From Semisulcospira habei (lineage: Eukaryota; Mollusca; Gastropoda; Semisulcospiridae), in assembly GCA_036245525.1 (NCBI GenBank), contig BTPG01000003.1:137551082-137615081 (forward strand): a stretch of DNA of 64,000 nucleotides. Reading direction: 5' to 3'. Positions 21,134-33,952 of this stretch are shown one piece after another. Positions within the stretch are counted from its first letter, which is position 1; every line of letters begins with the position of its first letter. A program made the position numbers and the translations under genes. The notes below the pieces were generated by a model. It searched no databases and was not told where the DNA came from. It saw only the letters and a list, made by a program, of their open reading frames with translations.

Positions 21134-21707
21134 CAGGTAGGTTTCAGAACTGTATACAATTTCAAAGTTTTTGACATAATTCTATCTGAAGAAAATGTAA
21201 GAAAAATATTCTTCAATGTCAAAGAAACTCAACATAGGTCCAAACCATTGTGTGGCCAGTACTACACAGGTCAGTCATCTGCCGCATTACACAGGTATGT
21301 ACAGGTAGCTCAACTTCACCGTCAATATCGGACTCAAAATTGTAAGATCTTCAGTATGCACCGAACTGACGCCGATGTCTGATTCAGAGTCATCTTCTCT
21401 GTCATCAGTAATGCTGTGAATTCAGGGTCGCTGTCACTCCCCATGATCAAGTCTCGTTGTAAGCAAAAGTCTTGAAAACACCTAACTTTTGATTCAAAAC
21501 AAACTTTAAAAGCACCCGCATGTAGCGGAAACGGAAGTAGGCGTATCCCACAATGCATCGACTCCGTTAAAAGTTGGAATGGGTGCAAAATGAACCGGAA
21601 CCAAGTCGAAACTGAATGTAGGTATGTATGGGCAGAACGGGGTGGTACGGTCGAACATGGAGCGAGATGTCACAGGCGGAACCAGGCGGAATGGTAGTTG
21701 AAAGGTT

Positions 21708-22433
<726 letters not shown>

Positions 22434-22859
22434 TCACCGATTTTTTGGGTCACCTGCCGATTCCGGTCACTGTCGCGATGTACGGACGCCGTCTACTTAT
22501 ATAATGTACCTTGATTCTATGGCCACCTGGCGAACGCAGCCAATGGTCAGCGTGTCGAGGCAAAAAAAACGGCAAACAAAAACCAATAAATTTTCAACCA
22601 TGGCCAGGCTGGCGCAATAAAGCCATCACGTGCGACGGGTCGGTGACTGCTCGCTCGACACATAGCCAACAGCCACACATGAGACAAAGCCCAAACGTCG
22701 TGTCATTACGCAACAAAGGATGTGCCATAGGCTTGCCAGCTGTGTATGTGGTCTGTAACAAAGGTCGCACTATCTACCCGACTGTGTCAACAGAGAAAAG
22801 AGAGGGGGGCTGATGTGACAACTGAGAAGAAACAAAAACAGGCCTCTGTTACCATCCAT

Positions 22860-25800
22860 GATCATGGCAAATGTGCGTTCTATCCGACCCAAGAGCGATA
22901 ATATCGACTTTGAGGAACTGGTAGCAAATGTGCATTTGACGAGCGAGTATAAGAATGCGTTTGATGTGCTTTTCTGAAACTTGGTGGAGCGACGTGTGAG
23001 TGTTACGATTGTGGTTGTGTTGTTTTGTGAGAGCATACATGTGTTAATCGTAGGAAACGATCCGATATTTATTTGAGCTTTCATTACGTATCATGTACCT
23101 TTTCAGTGAGATTCTGTATCGTTCGTGCATGACAGCGGATTTTGTTTTGTTATGATACGCTAATTTTAGTCTGGAAGCTTCTAGAAAAGTCGCACGGAGA
23201 AGAGCGGTCGATTTTTGTTTTGCGTAGATTAGCTGAGAATGAACCAGAACATTCCAGCAGGGTCGCGCTGTCTAATGACTTCGTACCTGTGACGTCAAAA
23301 GAGTAAGCAACATTTTTTGGTAACACAGTAGCAAAGCTGCTAGTCATAGTTGTTTACTGTGCGCATGAAATTAGCAGCCGTTCTTTGCATGTTGTGAAAA
23401 GTCGTAAACGGTTTGCCATATTTTTGTGTGATATCATTACATACTGGGATTTGGGGCTGAAATGAGCAGCCGAATTTTTGTAGACTATTATAGTTTTTTT
23501 CTAGAAAGTTCTTCCTACTATATAAAGTTGGTGCTAGGAAGCACGTGTGCACATTGTCTTGAATTGTCAGTTGTAGAGACACACAGTTTATCGTAGGTAC
23601 ATGGCCCGTATATGGTGTACATTGTGTGAGACGCAGCATAACGGTGGTGTACCTTGCATGAGAAACTTCGTGTCATCAGTGTGGACATTTGCAGAAGAGA
23701 CATTGTATCAGTGTTGGTGCATTTGGAAATGCATCGTGTGGAGATCGCATCGCTGAATTAAAATATTGTTGGAACTGTTACTCCAGTATTGTCTACATCC
23801 TTAAGCCACGTGTGACGGGTTGCAGCTGAATGAAGTTTATTTAAAAGAACCTTACGTGCGTTGTCTACATCCTTAAGCCACGTGTGACGGGTTGCAGCTG
23901 AATGAAGTTTATTTAAAAGAACCTTACGTGCGTGCGTCTGGTGTGTTTATCATACTACGACTTCACCACGTAACAGTGAGTGATGATAGTGTTGAGATCG
24001 ACGGTTTTGGTATCCCTTTTATAACAGACAGAAATAGTAAGATTAGTGGAAAACGGTGGGGTGGCGGAGTAGGCCTGTATGTTAATGAACGGTGGTGTAA
24101 CAAGTGTAATGGTTAGGAAACCGCTTAATACACGTGATGTAGATTTATTGTCAGCGTCACTCACACCCCGTTATCTCACTCGTGAGTTTGGTCATATTTT
24201 TGTAACGGTCATCTACACCTCCCCTCACTCCAACCCCTCAGCCCAGATAGCAGATGTGATTAGAGAGTTACAGCTCATTTCCCCCGACGCCCCCAGCTCT
24301 ACTGCAGGCGACTTTAACGACTGTGACTTGCGCACGAGCTTACTGACTTTTCTCCAGTATGTGACAGTCCCCACTTGCAAGAACAAGATGTTAGATTTAG
24401 TGTATGGAAACATCCCCAATGCATACCGATCATTTGTTCTCCCTCCCGTAGGTAACTCTGACCACAATAGTGTGTTTCTTGTCCCAGCATACAAACCCAA
24501 GATCCAGACAGCCCATAGTGAAGAAGTTAGTCAAAGTTTGGTCTAAGGATAGTGTAGAACAGTTGCAGGGACGTTTCGAGTGTACATGTTTCTTGACTCT
24601 AGTGTTAGTGTAGATGAAGCTGAAGTGATTTTTGACTGTGAATTTCTGTAAAGACATAATTATTCCAACTAAGACAGTGAAACTGTATCCGAGCAACAAA
24701 CCATGGATTTCAAAGTATCTCAAAACAAAACTGAATGAGAAAAAGGTTGCATTTAAAACTGGAGACTGAGTAGAAAGGAAAGCAGTATAGAATAAATTGA
24801 AGAAGCAGATTTTAGACGCTAAGAAAAAGTATAAAGAGAAAGTAGAGTCACAGTTTGAATCAGGTAGCTTAGCAGATGCATGGAAAGGACTTAAAACTTT
24901 ATACGGCCATGTTAAATCAAAATTCAGTAGCAGTAGCATGCCAATGAAAGAACAAACTGAATTTTCTGAAAAACTTAATGAGTTTTATTGTAGATTTGAG
25001 AAAGATGATTTCCCAGCTTAAAGTAAATGTGGCAGGCAATGTTGAGAAAGACTTTCGAGATCCATGGCAAGGTGGTTGAGAAGCTTTTCAGCAAACTGAA
25101 TGTTAAGAAAGCAGTGGGCCCTGATACTATTTGCAGAAGGGTTTTGAGATCATGTGCCAGTCAGTTGTCGGTTGTTTAGCTGGTCTCTGAAGGGTTGCAC
25201 TGTGCCTAGACTCTGGAAAACATCTACTGTCTGCCCCGTCCCTAAGAACAACAAGCCCAAGACACTCGATGACTATCGCCCCGTAGCTCTCACCTCTATA
25301 GAAATGAAGTGCTTTGCGCGAGTTGTCCTTTCTAGACTGCTCCATCAGGTCAAGTCCTATCAAGATCCTTTCCAGTTTGCATACAAACAGAACAGATGTA
25401 CAGACGACGCCACACTCACAATGCTGCACCATGCATACACACATTTAGAAAAACCTGGCTCTTTTGTAAGCATTCTTTTTATAGAATTTTCTTCAGCCTT
25501 TAACACTATACAATCCTATTTCATGGCTCAAAAACTTCTGTTACAATGTAACTCCAAGGCTTATCCTATGGATTGCCAACTTCCTTGTAAATAGAACCCA
25601 GTCAGTTCGCTTTCAAACAGCTCTCTCATCCCTAAAGTCCACTTTCATAGGCACCCCTCAAGGTACAGTTCTCTCCCCTGTGCTGTTCACACTCTACACC
25701 AAGGATTGTAGTGGCACCGACTCTACCCTTTTTATAAAATACTCAGATGACACTGCCTTAAAAGATTTCTCCAATAGTGATGCAACTTACTTTGCAGAAG

Positions 25801-26421
25801 TAGAACGTTTTAGTGTCTGGTGTAAAGATAATTTTCTAGACCTAAAGACCAAGGAACTACTGATAGACTTTCAAAGAAACCCTGCCCCTGTCCGTGTTCT
25901 AATGGTTGATGATGTGTCTGTTGAGCGTGTGACTCCGTATAAGTACCTTTGAATAGTTATAGATGATAAGTTGTCCTTTAATGCAAACAACACCCTCGGA
26001 CACAAAAAATGTCAGTCACGCATCTACTGCCTTCAGAAACTCAGGAAGGTGAATGTGAACCTCTCTGTCCTTCAAACCTTCCACTGCTCTTTCATCGAGT
26101 CTGTCATCACTTTCGGTTCTGTGTACTGGTATGGAGGTCTGAGTGTGAAGAACAAGAACGTCCTGGCACGAATGATAAATGTCTGCAGCAAGGTGATTGA
26201 TTGGCAGTCAGCAAGCAAGTGTGGAGTCTCTGTATGAACAGCGTGTGGCGAGAAAGGATAGGCGGATAGCTTCAGACAGATCCCATGTCCTTGCCCACCT
26301 CTATGAACTCCTCCCCTCTGGCTGCAGACTCCGCACGCACAAAGCTAGGACACTCAGACTACAGATCAGTTTCATCCCCAAATCCATCACTGTAGGTACA
26401 TCCACGCATACCGAAGTCTAA
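22860..26421 (+). pseudogene. L2/CR1-like LINE ORF2 (endonuclease and RT), decayed
   Basis: Endonuclease pieces include VEIDGFGIPFITDRN, GKRWGGGVGLYVNERWC, a GDFNDCDL-type motif and PVGNSDHNSVFLVP (SDH). The linker has KPWISKYLKTKLNEKK and LNEFYCRFEKDDF. RT pieces include WKTSTVCPVPKNNKPKTLDD, YRPVALTSIEMKCFARVV, FAYKQNRCTDDATL, GTPQGTVLSP, KYSDDTAL (Y/SDD) and the thumb region HCSFIESVITFGSVYWYGG. The tail is RVARKDRRIASDRSHVLAHL and ELLPSGCRLRTHKA. Many frameshifts and stops make it inactive. Confidence 0.78.
23001..23975. repeat. Solo LTR, copy 1 (975 bp)
   Basis: It begins TGTTACGATTG and ends CCACGTAACA, with GTGAG on both sides (22996-23000 and 23976-23980). It is homologous in reverse to 57377-58255. 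It differs by carrying a perfect 72-bp tandem duplication (23789-23860 and 23861-23932). A 5-bp TSD and no internal region indicate a solo LTR left by recombination. Confidence 0.87.
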
Positions 26422-26744
26422 TTCTTCCCCCTATCCCCCTTTACCTTAGGCAGCTACTGTATTTACTTTAGTTGATTTTAGAGAAGTTATTATATTGACT
26501 GTGTTTATCTGTTGGTGAACATGGACATATTGGGATTTTTGTTACTGTTTGTTTACCCACTAATTATTTTACTAAGGTAGATTTTAATTATGCAGTTTAT
26601 GTAATGTCAGGGCTTCTGTTTTCACAACAGGTTAAAGGGTCTGTAGACCCCCAGGTATAAATTTTAGAGGGTACACAGACCCCCGTCTGAGCATAATAGA
26701 GGGTCCGCAAATGTATTTAAAAACAAGAAAGGCAAAGCCATTAT

Positions 26745-28630
26745 GGCTCACGTGTATGACCGATTTACATGTGTGACCTTTGCGACAAGGGCTGGCTTCT
26801 GCAGCAGCAAAATCCATGTTTTCTGAAAATGTAAGCATTTTTCCCACATGTCAACCCCCCGTGACCCTTGACCTTTGTGACGAGTCCGCTAAATTAGTAT
26901 GCATTGGAAGGTCTTATTATCAGCTATCTTTGTACCAAATTTGGTTGAAAAATTTGCAATAATTTGGGAATACCTACAATTTTATCAAAAATCAGCATTT
27001 TACACACATTTGCCAGCCTCTTGAGACCCTTGACCGTTCAAGGGGGCATCCAAATTAGTATGCATAGATAGGTCTTACCATCAGGTATCTCTGTAGCAAA
27101 GTTTGGGTTTAAAGTTGTGAATAGTATTTGAGAAAAAACATATTTGTCAAAATATGGCTATTTTTCACCTATTTCCTGAGCCCTTGTGACCCTTGACCTT
27201 CCAAGGGTCATCCAATTTAGTATGCATAGATAGGTCTTACCATCAGGTATCTCTGAACAAAGTTTGGGTTTGAAGTTGTGAATAATATTTGAGAAAAAAT
27301 AAATTATGTCCAAACATAGCTATTTTTGTCCTTTTCTGATCCCCTGTGACCTTGACCTTTGTGAGAGGTCACTCAAATTGGTATGTTTAGAAAGGTCTTA
27401 CCACAAAGTAACATTGGGCCAAGTTTGAGGAATGTGGCTTGAATAGTCTCTGAGAAAATGCCAACATTAACTCTTAATCACCTATAAGAACATACACTGT
27501 CTATTCTCCTGTACCTAGAAGATAGTAAGAAAATTACTGAGAAAATGGGTTACTTCACCAAAGCATCTATAACTTTTTTGAATAGACAGATATTTAAGTC
27601 TGGTTTTTTTTTCTTAGCTGACATATGGATGGATAGTATTTTATGTTGTGGTGGAGTGTAATTTGATACCTGTTTATATTATTTACTGTAATTAATTACA
27701 GGTAAATTAACTGAAAAAAATGCACCTTGATTATTTTGATATCTGTAAATGACAAACAAAAGACGTAAAACTGAATTATGTGTCGGTGGGCGAAAATATG
27801 AAAGTGTGTGATAGTGGAGTGAGATAAATTTACATTAGTGATCACTATTACCAGGCAATCCACTGATAATCCTTCAGGTAATCGAAGTGCACGTATCCCC
27901 GTCGGCGGATGTTGCTACAAATTGAACGCCTGTTGGGCGAAAGTTTCAAACATTTCAGCAGGGAAATACTGATAAAAGTAATCAAGTGGTGTCGCTTCCA
28001 ACTCAAGTGGAGTTGTTGGGCCCATATATCGCGTGAAAGGCTGCAAAAAGTCTGAAATTGGCCGCTGATGCCAGCTAGCATCGCCGCCGCCATCTTGCTG
28101 TCGTCGCCTCAGTAAACACTGCTGAAATACTCCGGTATTTTCGTCATCCCAGTCCGACAGATCGCTAGTATGTACACTAGATGTACACTAGACACACTTA
28201 TGTCACTTCCCTCTGGCTCTGAAACTGGATAATTGCCAATTTACTCAGAAATAGCGGTAAACTCTGGGTCACTGTCGTGTATGTCGCCATGTTTGCAAAC
28301 ACGTGCGTTAGCGGCAGTCAGGTGCACGGTAAAACACTCCCAATTCGACACACACAGTGGCTTAGAGCGCATGCTCAGTGTCTAAATTTAGTTTGACCTT
28401 GCCCCCTACGGTATACAATCTCACCTTCTGCACAGAAGAACCCACGAACGTATCACATGACTTCTAAATTTAGTACCGAGGACGGGCGCCTACGGGCGCT
28501 TTAGGTAAAGACCCGGAGGGCGTTTACGGGCGTTATAGGTGATTAAGAGTTAAAGTTTACCACGGACGATGGACGACAGACGGACGAACACTGGCCCAAA
28601 ACATACTCACTTTTGCTTCGCACCTGAGCC
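26745..28630 (+). repeat. Repeat A, copy 2, interrupted
   Basis: It begins GGCTCACGTGTATGACC and ends CACCTGAGCC, near-inverse termini. About four tandem units follow the start. A TTAA-target element occupies 27471-28549. Confidence 0.8.
27471..28549 (-). mobile_element. piggyBac-like element with perfect 17-bp TIRs
   Basis: The ends are CTCTTAATCACCTATAA and its exact inverse, flanked by TTAA (27467-27470 and 28550-28553). Around 28200-28290, minus strand, a short frame contains HDSDPEFTA, like the acidic transposase N-terminus seen at 21334-21444. The remainder (1.08 kb) is non-coding, so it is non-autonomous. Confidence 0.88.
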
Positions 28631-28891
28631 CAAAATTGCATCATCTGTATGTATTTTTTAAAAGTAAATTAACTCATTTTGCTCTCTCCTCTTTAAATTT
28701 GTTGTGACAGTGTGTGTGTGTCTTTTCCATGATACTGATTTTTTAACTGAGCTGTCGTGCAAAATCCTGTCTCCCTCTCACAGAAAAACTCATATGTATT
28801 TATCTGTATGATCATTTGATAATGTATTGTAACAGAGAATATAGCCTTTTCTGCTGAATGCAAATTGACAACCAAAGTCTGACTTGTCTAA

Positions 28892-28895
<4 letters not shown>

Positions 28896-28970
<75 letters not shown>

Positions 28971-29066
28971 GCGTGCGTGCGTGAGAGAGAGAGAGCGAGA
29001 GAGAGAGCGAGCGAGCGAGCGAGCGAGAGAGCGAGCGAGCGAGCGAGAGAGAGCGAGAGAGAGAGA
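28896..29066. repeat. Compound microsatellite (TG)n - (GC/GT)n - (GA)n
   Basis: About 28 TG units are followed by GCGT and GAGA/GCGA runs. A shorter counterpart lies in the related element at about 45936-45974. Confidence 0.95.
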
Positions 29067-29441
29067 TAGTGTACTTAAAAGTTGGTTTCAACCCATTTAA
29101 CCCGAAAGACGTATTTCTCCAATTTTAGAGCTTTTGCGTAATACCTGTGTACCAGACGATGGATCGACCACTACTAAAAAGAAATCGACAAACTTATTTC
29201 TGTTCAAATTTCTGGACTTGCTTTTTGAGTTCACCTCCATGCACATTGCGCACGTCATCCATGTGCCGTCGTGCTTCAGCCATGGAAATACACACAGCCA
29301 TGAACTCTGAAAACTGCGAATTACAGTGGCGGTGCCACACACGGTACTGTCTGGTACTGTCGCTTGTCCATGGAGACGGCGGTGTCGAAGTGCAACTTTC
29401 TTCTAAGCATCTGCGATTATCACTGTGACGATCAGATCGTC

Positions 29442-29588
29442 CTGGCGTCGAGACCTCCAAGCAGACATAAAGAGACTGGGAACCACCTGGAGTAGAATCG
29501 AAGGAGAAGCACAGGACAGGAGTTGCTGGAGGTCTCTCGTCGACGGCCTATACCCGGGTAGGGGTGACAGGCGTAAGTAAGTAAGTAA
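29442..29588 (+). mobile_element. RTE LINE 3' fragment
   Basis: 147 bp of the RTE family's 3' end with a GTAA tail, flanked by GATCAGATCGTC (29430-29441 and 29589-29600). Confidence 0.9.
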
Positions 29589-30455
29589 GATCAGATCGTC
29601 GGTGAAGCATTCCAGATTTCTTTACTTTTTCTCCGCCATTTACAACTTCGTTCAGGATCAAAAGTGAAACGCACAATGCGGTATCCCATAATACTATGAA
29701 TGGTGACGTCACAGCAAGTAATGCGTTCAACATGTAGCGTGCACGTTGTAATAACATGCTGACACCACAGTTTGCCCGTCCGCTCCCCGATCACCTCGGT
29801 GCCAGTGGGACAATAAATAGGACAATGAATTTGCCCATCCAGTTACACTTGCATGGACCCCGGAGTCGGGGTGATTCTGAACACAGCCGCGACCAAGCGT
29901 GAGCGGCTGAACGAACCAACTCGTCACTAAAAAATAGAATGACCGTCACCTACCTGTTAGGTTACGCGCAGTGGCGCAAAGATGATGCGTCTCGGACGCA
30001 GATGCACTGAATTTCAGTGCGTCTGACTACCCCTTAGTTAAATTTTCAGTACGTGATTTTGAGTTTTAATGTGTCATAGACGCACAGACGCACTAAAACG
30101 GAAGCCCTGAATGTGTAATAATATATTGAGACTTTTGTATAATAAGCAGTGAGGGCTAGGATTAGGTTGAAATATGCTATTATGTATGCATGCGTAGAGG
30201 TGGGTGTGAATGTGTAAGTGCCGCTCAGTTCAGTTCATAAAAGATGTTTATGTGTGAGATGTGTAAGAGTTGTGTGTAAAGATTTTGTAGTGTATATTTA
30301 TGTCCAGTCCATTTGGAATTTGTAGCTGTGTAAGTGAAGGGAGAAAATGTTGATAATGTTATGTTTTCACGTCTTGTTTGTATTATTTGTTATAAATGTA
30401 CCAGAAACGAATTTCTCTTTGTGCGAGATAATAAAGTACTCTTATTCTTATCTTA

Positions 30456-30937
30456 AAGTCGGTTTACTGTGTGGTCACGTAATCTTCCGATGTGACCAAA
30501 ATTTGACTGCTTTTGAAATGGGCGCCAGCTATGCAGAAACTCTCACACACCCCTGCAGATGGAATGGGCTCGTGAGAACCGAGAGCGTAAACGCGCTTCA
30601 TTACCACAGGCCTCCATCCACCTTGGCACTCATGCACTATACGTTGTGCTGTATAACAGTGCTGTGATCGACTTGTAGGCCTGTGCAGAGACACTGAGAC
30701 TTGTGTGCCCCTGCAGACGACTGCAGGGGCTCACGAGACTCATGTGTACTTGCGCCAACGCGCGTCTTTGTGTTTGTAATTTTCGGAGACCGATGTGTAT
30801 CCAGAACACTCGCTTCTTCTCCAGAACACTCGCTTCTTCAGATCTATGAATTCCACGGCCAGTCAAGAAAACACTGCATCAAAACGAATCAGTGGCTGCC
30901 AGTTAGTACTAAAATGGACGACTTGCCAGTTTCCATG
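30456..30937. other. Non-coding stretch between LINE end and TIR element
   Basis: No gene was seen. It contains a short tandem duplication (CCAGAACACTCGCTTCTT twice, about 30792-30830) and palindromic CCCTGCAG/CTGCAGGGG motifs near 30713-30730. Confidence 0.5.
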
Positions 30938-33292
30938 TGGGTCATTCTCTGGAATAGGAGACCAGTGGGTGTGCCTAACTTTGGGGCTTAATTGTTTGAC
31001 AAGTATTGCCTAGTTTTTCATGACAATTATAAATATCTGCTTGGTATCGTCTTGAAAAATAAATATGATAAAATGTGTTGTCTGATTTTGTTTTTGTGCT
31101 AAAACGATTTTACCAGTGAAAATGTCGCATATCACGGTCGGTACATTTTGTGACTTCGTTGTAGATATGCTCACAAGGATCATGCTTACTCCTTCATAAA
31201 CCATCCAAATTTTAGCACTTGATCATTTTGACACAACATATATATCATTCTTCAAATAAGACTTGTTACAGTGTGTAGTAAAACTGTTGCCGCTAGGGTT
31301 TCACGTGAAAGAAAAACAGAAGATAGTGGTAGAAAACCCTTTAAAATAGAAACAAATAACGACGTTTCGGATCAAAGATCCGAAACGTGATCTTTGATCC
31401 GAAACGTCGTTGTTTGTTTCTATTTTAAAGGGTTTTCTACCACTATCTTCTTGTTACAGTGTGCTTATAAAGAGATTTTACTGGAAAATGGGTCAACACA
31501 AATGCAGCGCCCATAATTGAATGCAAACAAACTTGACCCAGGATCGACACTGGGCTTTTGTATTCCTCCACAAGCAAACAAGTTCAAGCAAAAAACAGAC
31601 ACGAGACCAGGTTGAGATCAAATTATCGGAAATGGATAAAATGTGAATACGGCACACTAGCGATACAAACGAATCGCTTTTTTTTTTCTTTTCCCTCCTA
31701 CAGCGAAATCTTGTCATTTGTACGGCGGAAAGGTTACCTTCAACGGCGGAAAATCGCCAAAAGGCACAGGTCTGCTACATTCATCTTATAGTGTAAGCAA
31801 TGAGTTCATGAAAAATGTAAAATTCAACATGTAAACATGCACCATAATTCAACAATTTTTCTCAACGAATTTGCACTGATCTCAAAATAACCAAAATGCA
31901 TGAGAAAAAAAAATCGGATTTGCAAAAATTTGTTGAAAAGTCCCATGTCTGAAAAAAGTTAACTTCGTTGCTTGGTATACCTGTTAAAATTTTTGAAAGC
32001 GATTCAAGTATCATAATGATACTTTGTATTTGGCTCATCGATCTGGCATCCACAAGATGTGCAGCGACCAAGATGTGCAAAGAACTATTTTACTTCGCAA
32101 GTTATGAATGAAATCGAGTAACACATCGTGTCCTTCAGCAGAAAACGCACGCATTGATGGCTGAACTATATTTAGCTTTCAAACACTACGCAATCCCACG
32201 CTATCGGTGATTTTGGATGTGTTGTCTGTACTTGTAGCCTTAACAACACTCTGAGCAATCTATTCGTGGGGAAATTGGCTAAAAATTAAAAGTTATCTCG
32301 GTCGTGATTTGGATTCCACAATGTGTGGCTTCAGGCAATGACAGTGATAGATTATTTCGACATTTACAAGCTGTGCTACATTTCTGGGAAGGATTGATAG
32401 AGCATACACTTAAAAAATGATTTAATTGCCGCATTTCTTTGACTGCTATATTGTGTTTTAATAATACCACCGTCCTTGTGAGCATATCTACAACGAAGTC
32501 ACAAAATGCCGACTGTGATATGCGACATTTTCACTGGTAAAATCATGGGGAAATTAGCCAGAAATTAAAAGTTGTCTCGATCGTGATTTGGATTCGCAAG
32601 AAAGGATTTTGTACCCGAAATCTATTTTAAGTTCATCTGGCAGGTTAGTTCCTTATTTGTAGTACCTTTTTATTGACACCATAATGTTTTTGCCCTATAA
32701 AAACATTCTATGGGAGCATGTTTCATTCAAGAAGGCGGGCTACATTTCTTCTGTCGTCACAACCAAGATAAATCCAAAATTAAAATTTTTCTATTATTAA
32801 TTTTTTTTTTTAACTAAGTTTACATTGAGACACCCCGAGAGTATCAGTAATACAGAATTATGCCTCTAGTTGTTTTCTGAGAAACAGAAAAACTTTTAAA
32901 CGGATGAACTCAAGAAAATGTTGTGTGTGGTTAAAATGTAACCCCACTAAGTTAAATACTGTAAAATTCTTGTTTTTTTTCAACATAGCAGTGTGTGTGT
33001 TGATTACTGAAAGATTATTTATTTTAGGTGTCAAATGATGGTATTGAAAGTTGATTTTGAGTTGAATGGGACTCACATTGGTGTCCATGCAAAAACCGAG
33101 ACTGTACAATTTGCAAAATAAAATCATACGAAATCCTAACATCATTTGGGTTTTTTTTTATTTTTTGCTTTGCATGTACATTAACTAGAAGGATTATTCT
33201 TTTATTTGCATAAACAATTCGTTAAAAAATGCACAGTTGAATTTTTACTTTGACTGTTATACACCCGGTACCGAAATCCAGAGAATGACCCA
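30938..33292. mobile_element. Unclassified DNA element with 15-16-bp TIRs
   Basis: The left end TGGGTCATTCTCTGGA (30938) is matched by the inverse CCAGAGAATGACCCA ending 33292. The flanks CATG and TATG suggest a 4-bp TSD with one mismatch. Inside are long inverted repeats (31108-31181 against 32474-32549) and a strong hairpin (31318-31451). No transposase was recognised, so the superfamily is unknown. Confidence 0.6.
31318..31451. repeat. Near-perfect hairpin, 63-bp arms
   Basis: The left arm 31318-31380 and right arm 31389-31451 are inverse with a single mismatch; the loop is 8 bp. CTTGTTACAGTGTG occurs on both sides (31262-31275 and 31450-31463), suggesting an inserted unit of about 175 bp. 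Confidence 0.9.
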
Positions 33293-33660
33293 TATGCTGG
33301 CCACACACACACTGATGTCAGTACTAACTATTCCATGCTACAAACGTGTGTGCTCAGCCGAGGGGAAAAAAATGGTGAAAAAAAGAAAATGGTTACAAAT
33401 AGGCTGTTAAAAGTGCAACGCATTTTGCCTCTGCTCAGCAATTATCAGGACAATAAGGTGATGGGATATTGACCCCAGCTGGTGTCAGTGCCACGCCCTC
33501 TTTACTCTGCAACACCACCCCCACCCCCCACTCTCTTTTCCTGTATGTTTTGGGACAAGAACACCGCAGCAACATGCATTGCTCGGTCTCCCTCCCATAC
33601 TAGAAAACACAAGCACAATTGTATTTTCTTTAATCACTGAAGATAACAAAACATCGGCAT
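33293..33660. other. Non-coding region, likely pogo-like element arm
   Basis: No gene. A-rich and C-rich stretches lead into the subterminal pogo-like sequence (33660-33863). Confidence 0.4.
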
Positions 33661-33952
33661 CACTTGTACATGTATCACACTTCACAGAAGCGTGAAGCGG
33701 CCGATGGCGGTCCCATGTTAGTGACGGCACATCTATATGTTCCTGTCCGAGTGTCACAAGCATGCCTAGGTCTGTTTTTATCAAACCTCCCACGAACGGC
33801 CATCTATCGTTTATGGCCACTTTTCTTGGCAACGGGGGCGACTGTTCATTGGAGGTTCTACTGTACTTCCAGAGTGGATACATGCTTTTTCTGCATACCA
33901 CACCGCAAGAGGGGTTTGTTAACAATTCAAAACAGGGTCAAGTTTGCCTTAC

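Larger units (their letters stand above)
7201..21703. mobile_element. piggyBac-like (TTAA-target) element, split by a 13-kb LINE nest
   Basis: The left end is TTAA (7197-7200) followed by CCTTTTCAATGTCC. The right end is the inverse form, GGTAGTTGAAAGG, followed by TTAA (21704-21707). TTAA duplication and CCTTT-type ends fit piggyBac-like elements. Without the LINE (7911-21133 plus one TSD copy) the element is about 1.27 kb. Its right arm carries on the minus strand a short acidic frame starting MGSDSDPEF (21334-21444), like the acidic N-terminus of piggyBac-type transposases; a DSDPEF block is also seen in the element at 27471-28549. No DDD catalytic domain is visible. Confidence 0.6.
26608..30109 (+). 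mobile_element. 5-bp-TSD DNA transposon (element Y1), interrupted
   Basis: The ends are CAGGGCTTCTGTTTT and AAAACGGAAGCCCTG (inverted), flanked by AATGT (26603-26607 and 30110-30114). It is related in inverted orientation to 45073-46355. It carries repeat A, a piggyBac-like element, a TG/GA microsatellite and an RTE fragment. CAG ends with a 5-bp TSD suggest a hAT subgroup (inference). No transposase is recognised. Confidence 0.78.
22853..30455 (+). mobile_element. L2/CR1-like LINE, interrupted
   Basis: It starts 5'-truncated inside the endonuclease (MANVRSIRPKSDN at about 22863). It ends near 30455 with ATAATAAAGTACTCTTATTC, the typical L2/CR1-type 3' end. A solo LTR (23001-23975) and a 5-bp-TSD transposon (26608-30109) interrupt it. 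Removing each with one TSD copy rejoins LINE sequence. Confidence 0.75.

Noticed and set aside
28858..29100. Cys-Val and Arg-Glu-rich reading frames
   Set aside because: These are translations of a (TG)n/(GA)n microsatellite on both strands.
31318..31451. Hammerhead ribozyme or microRNA gene
   Set aside because: The stem is far too perfect and long for a typical microRNA, and I did not find the CTGANGA/GAAA hammerhead core.
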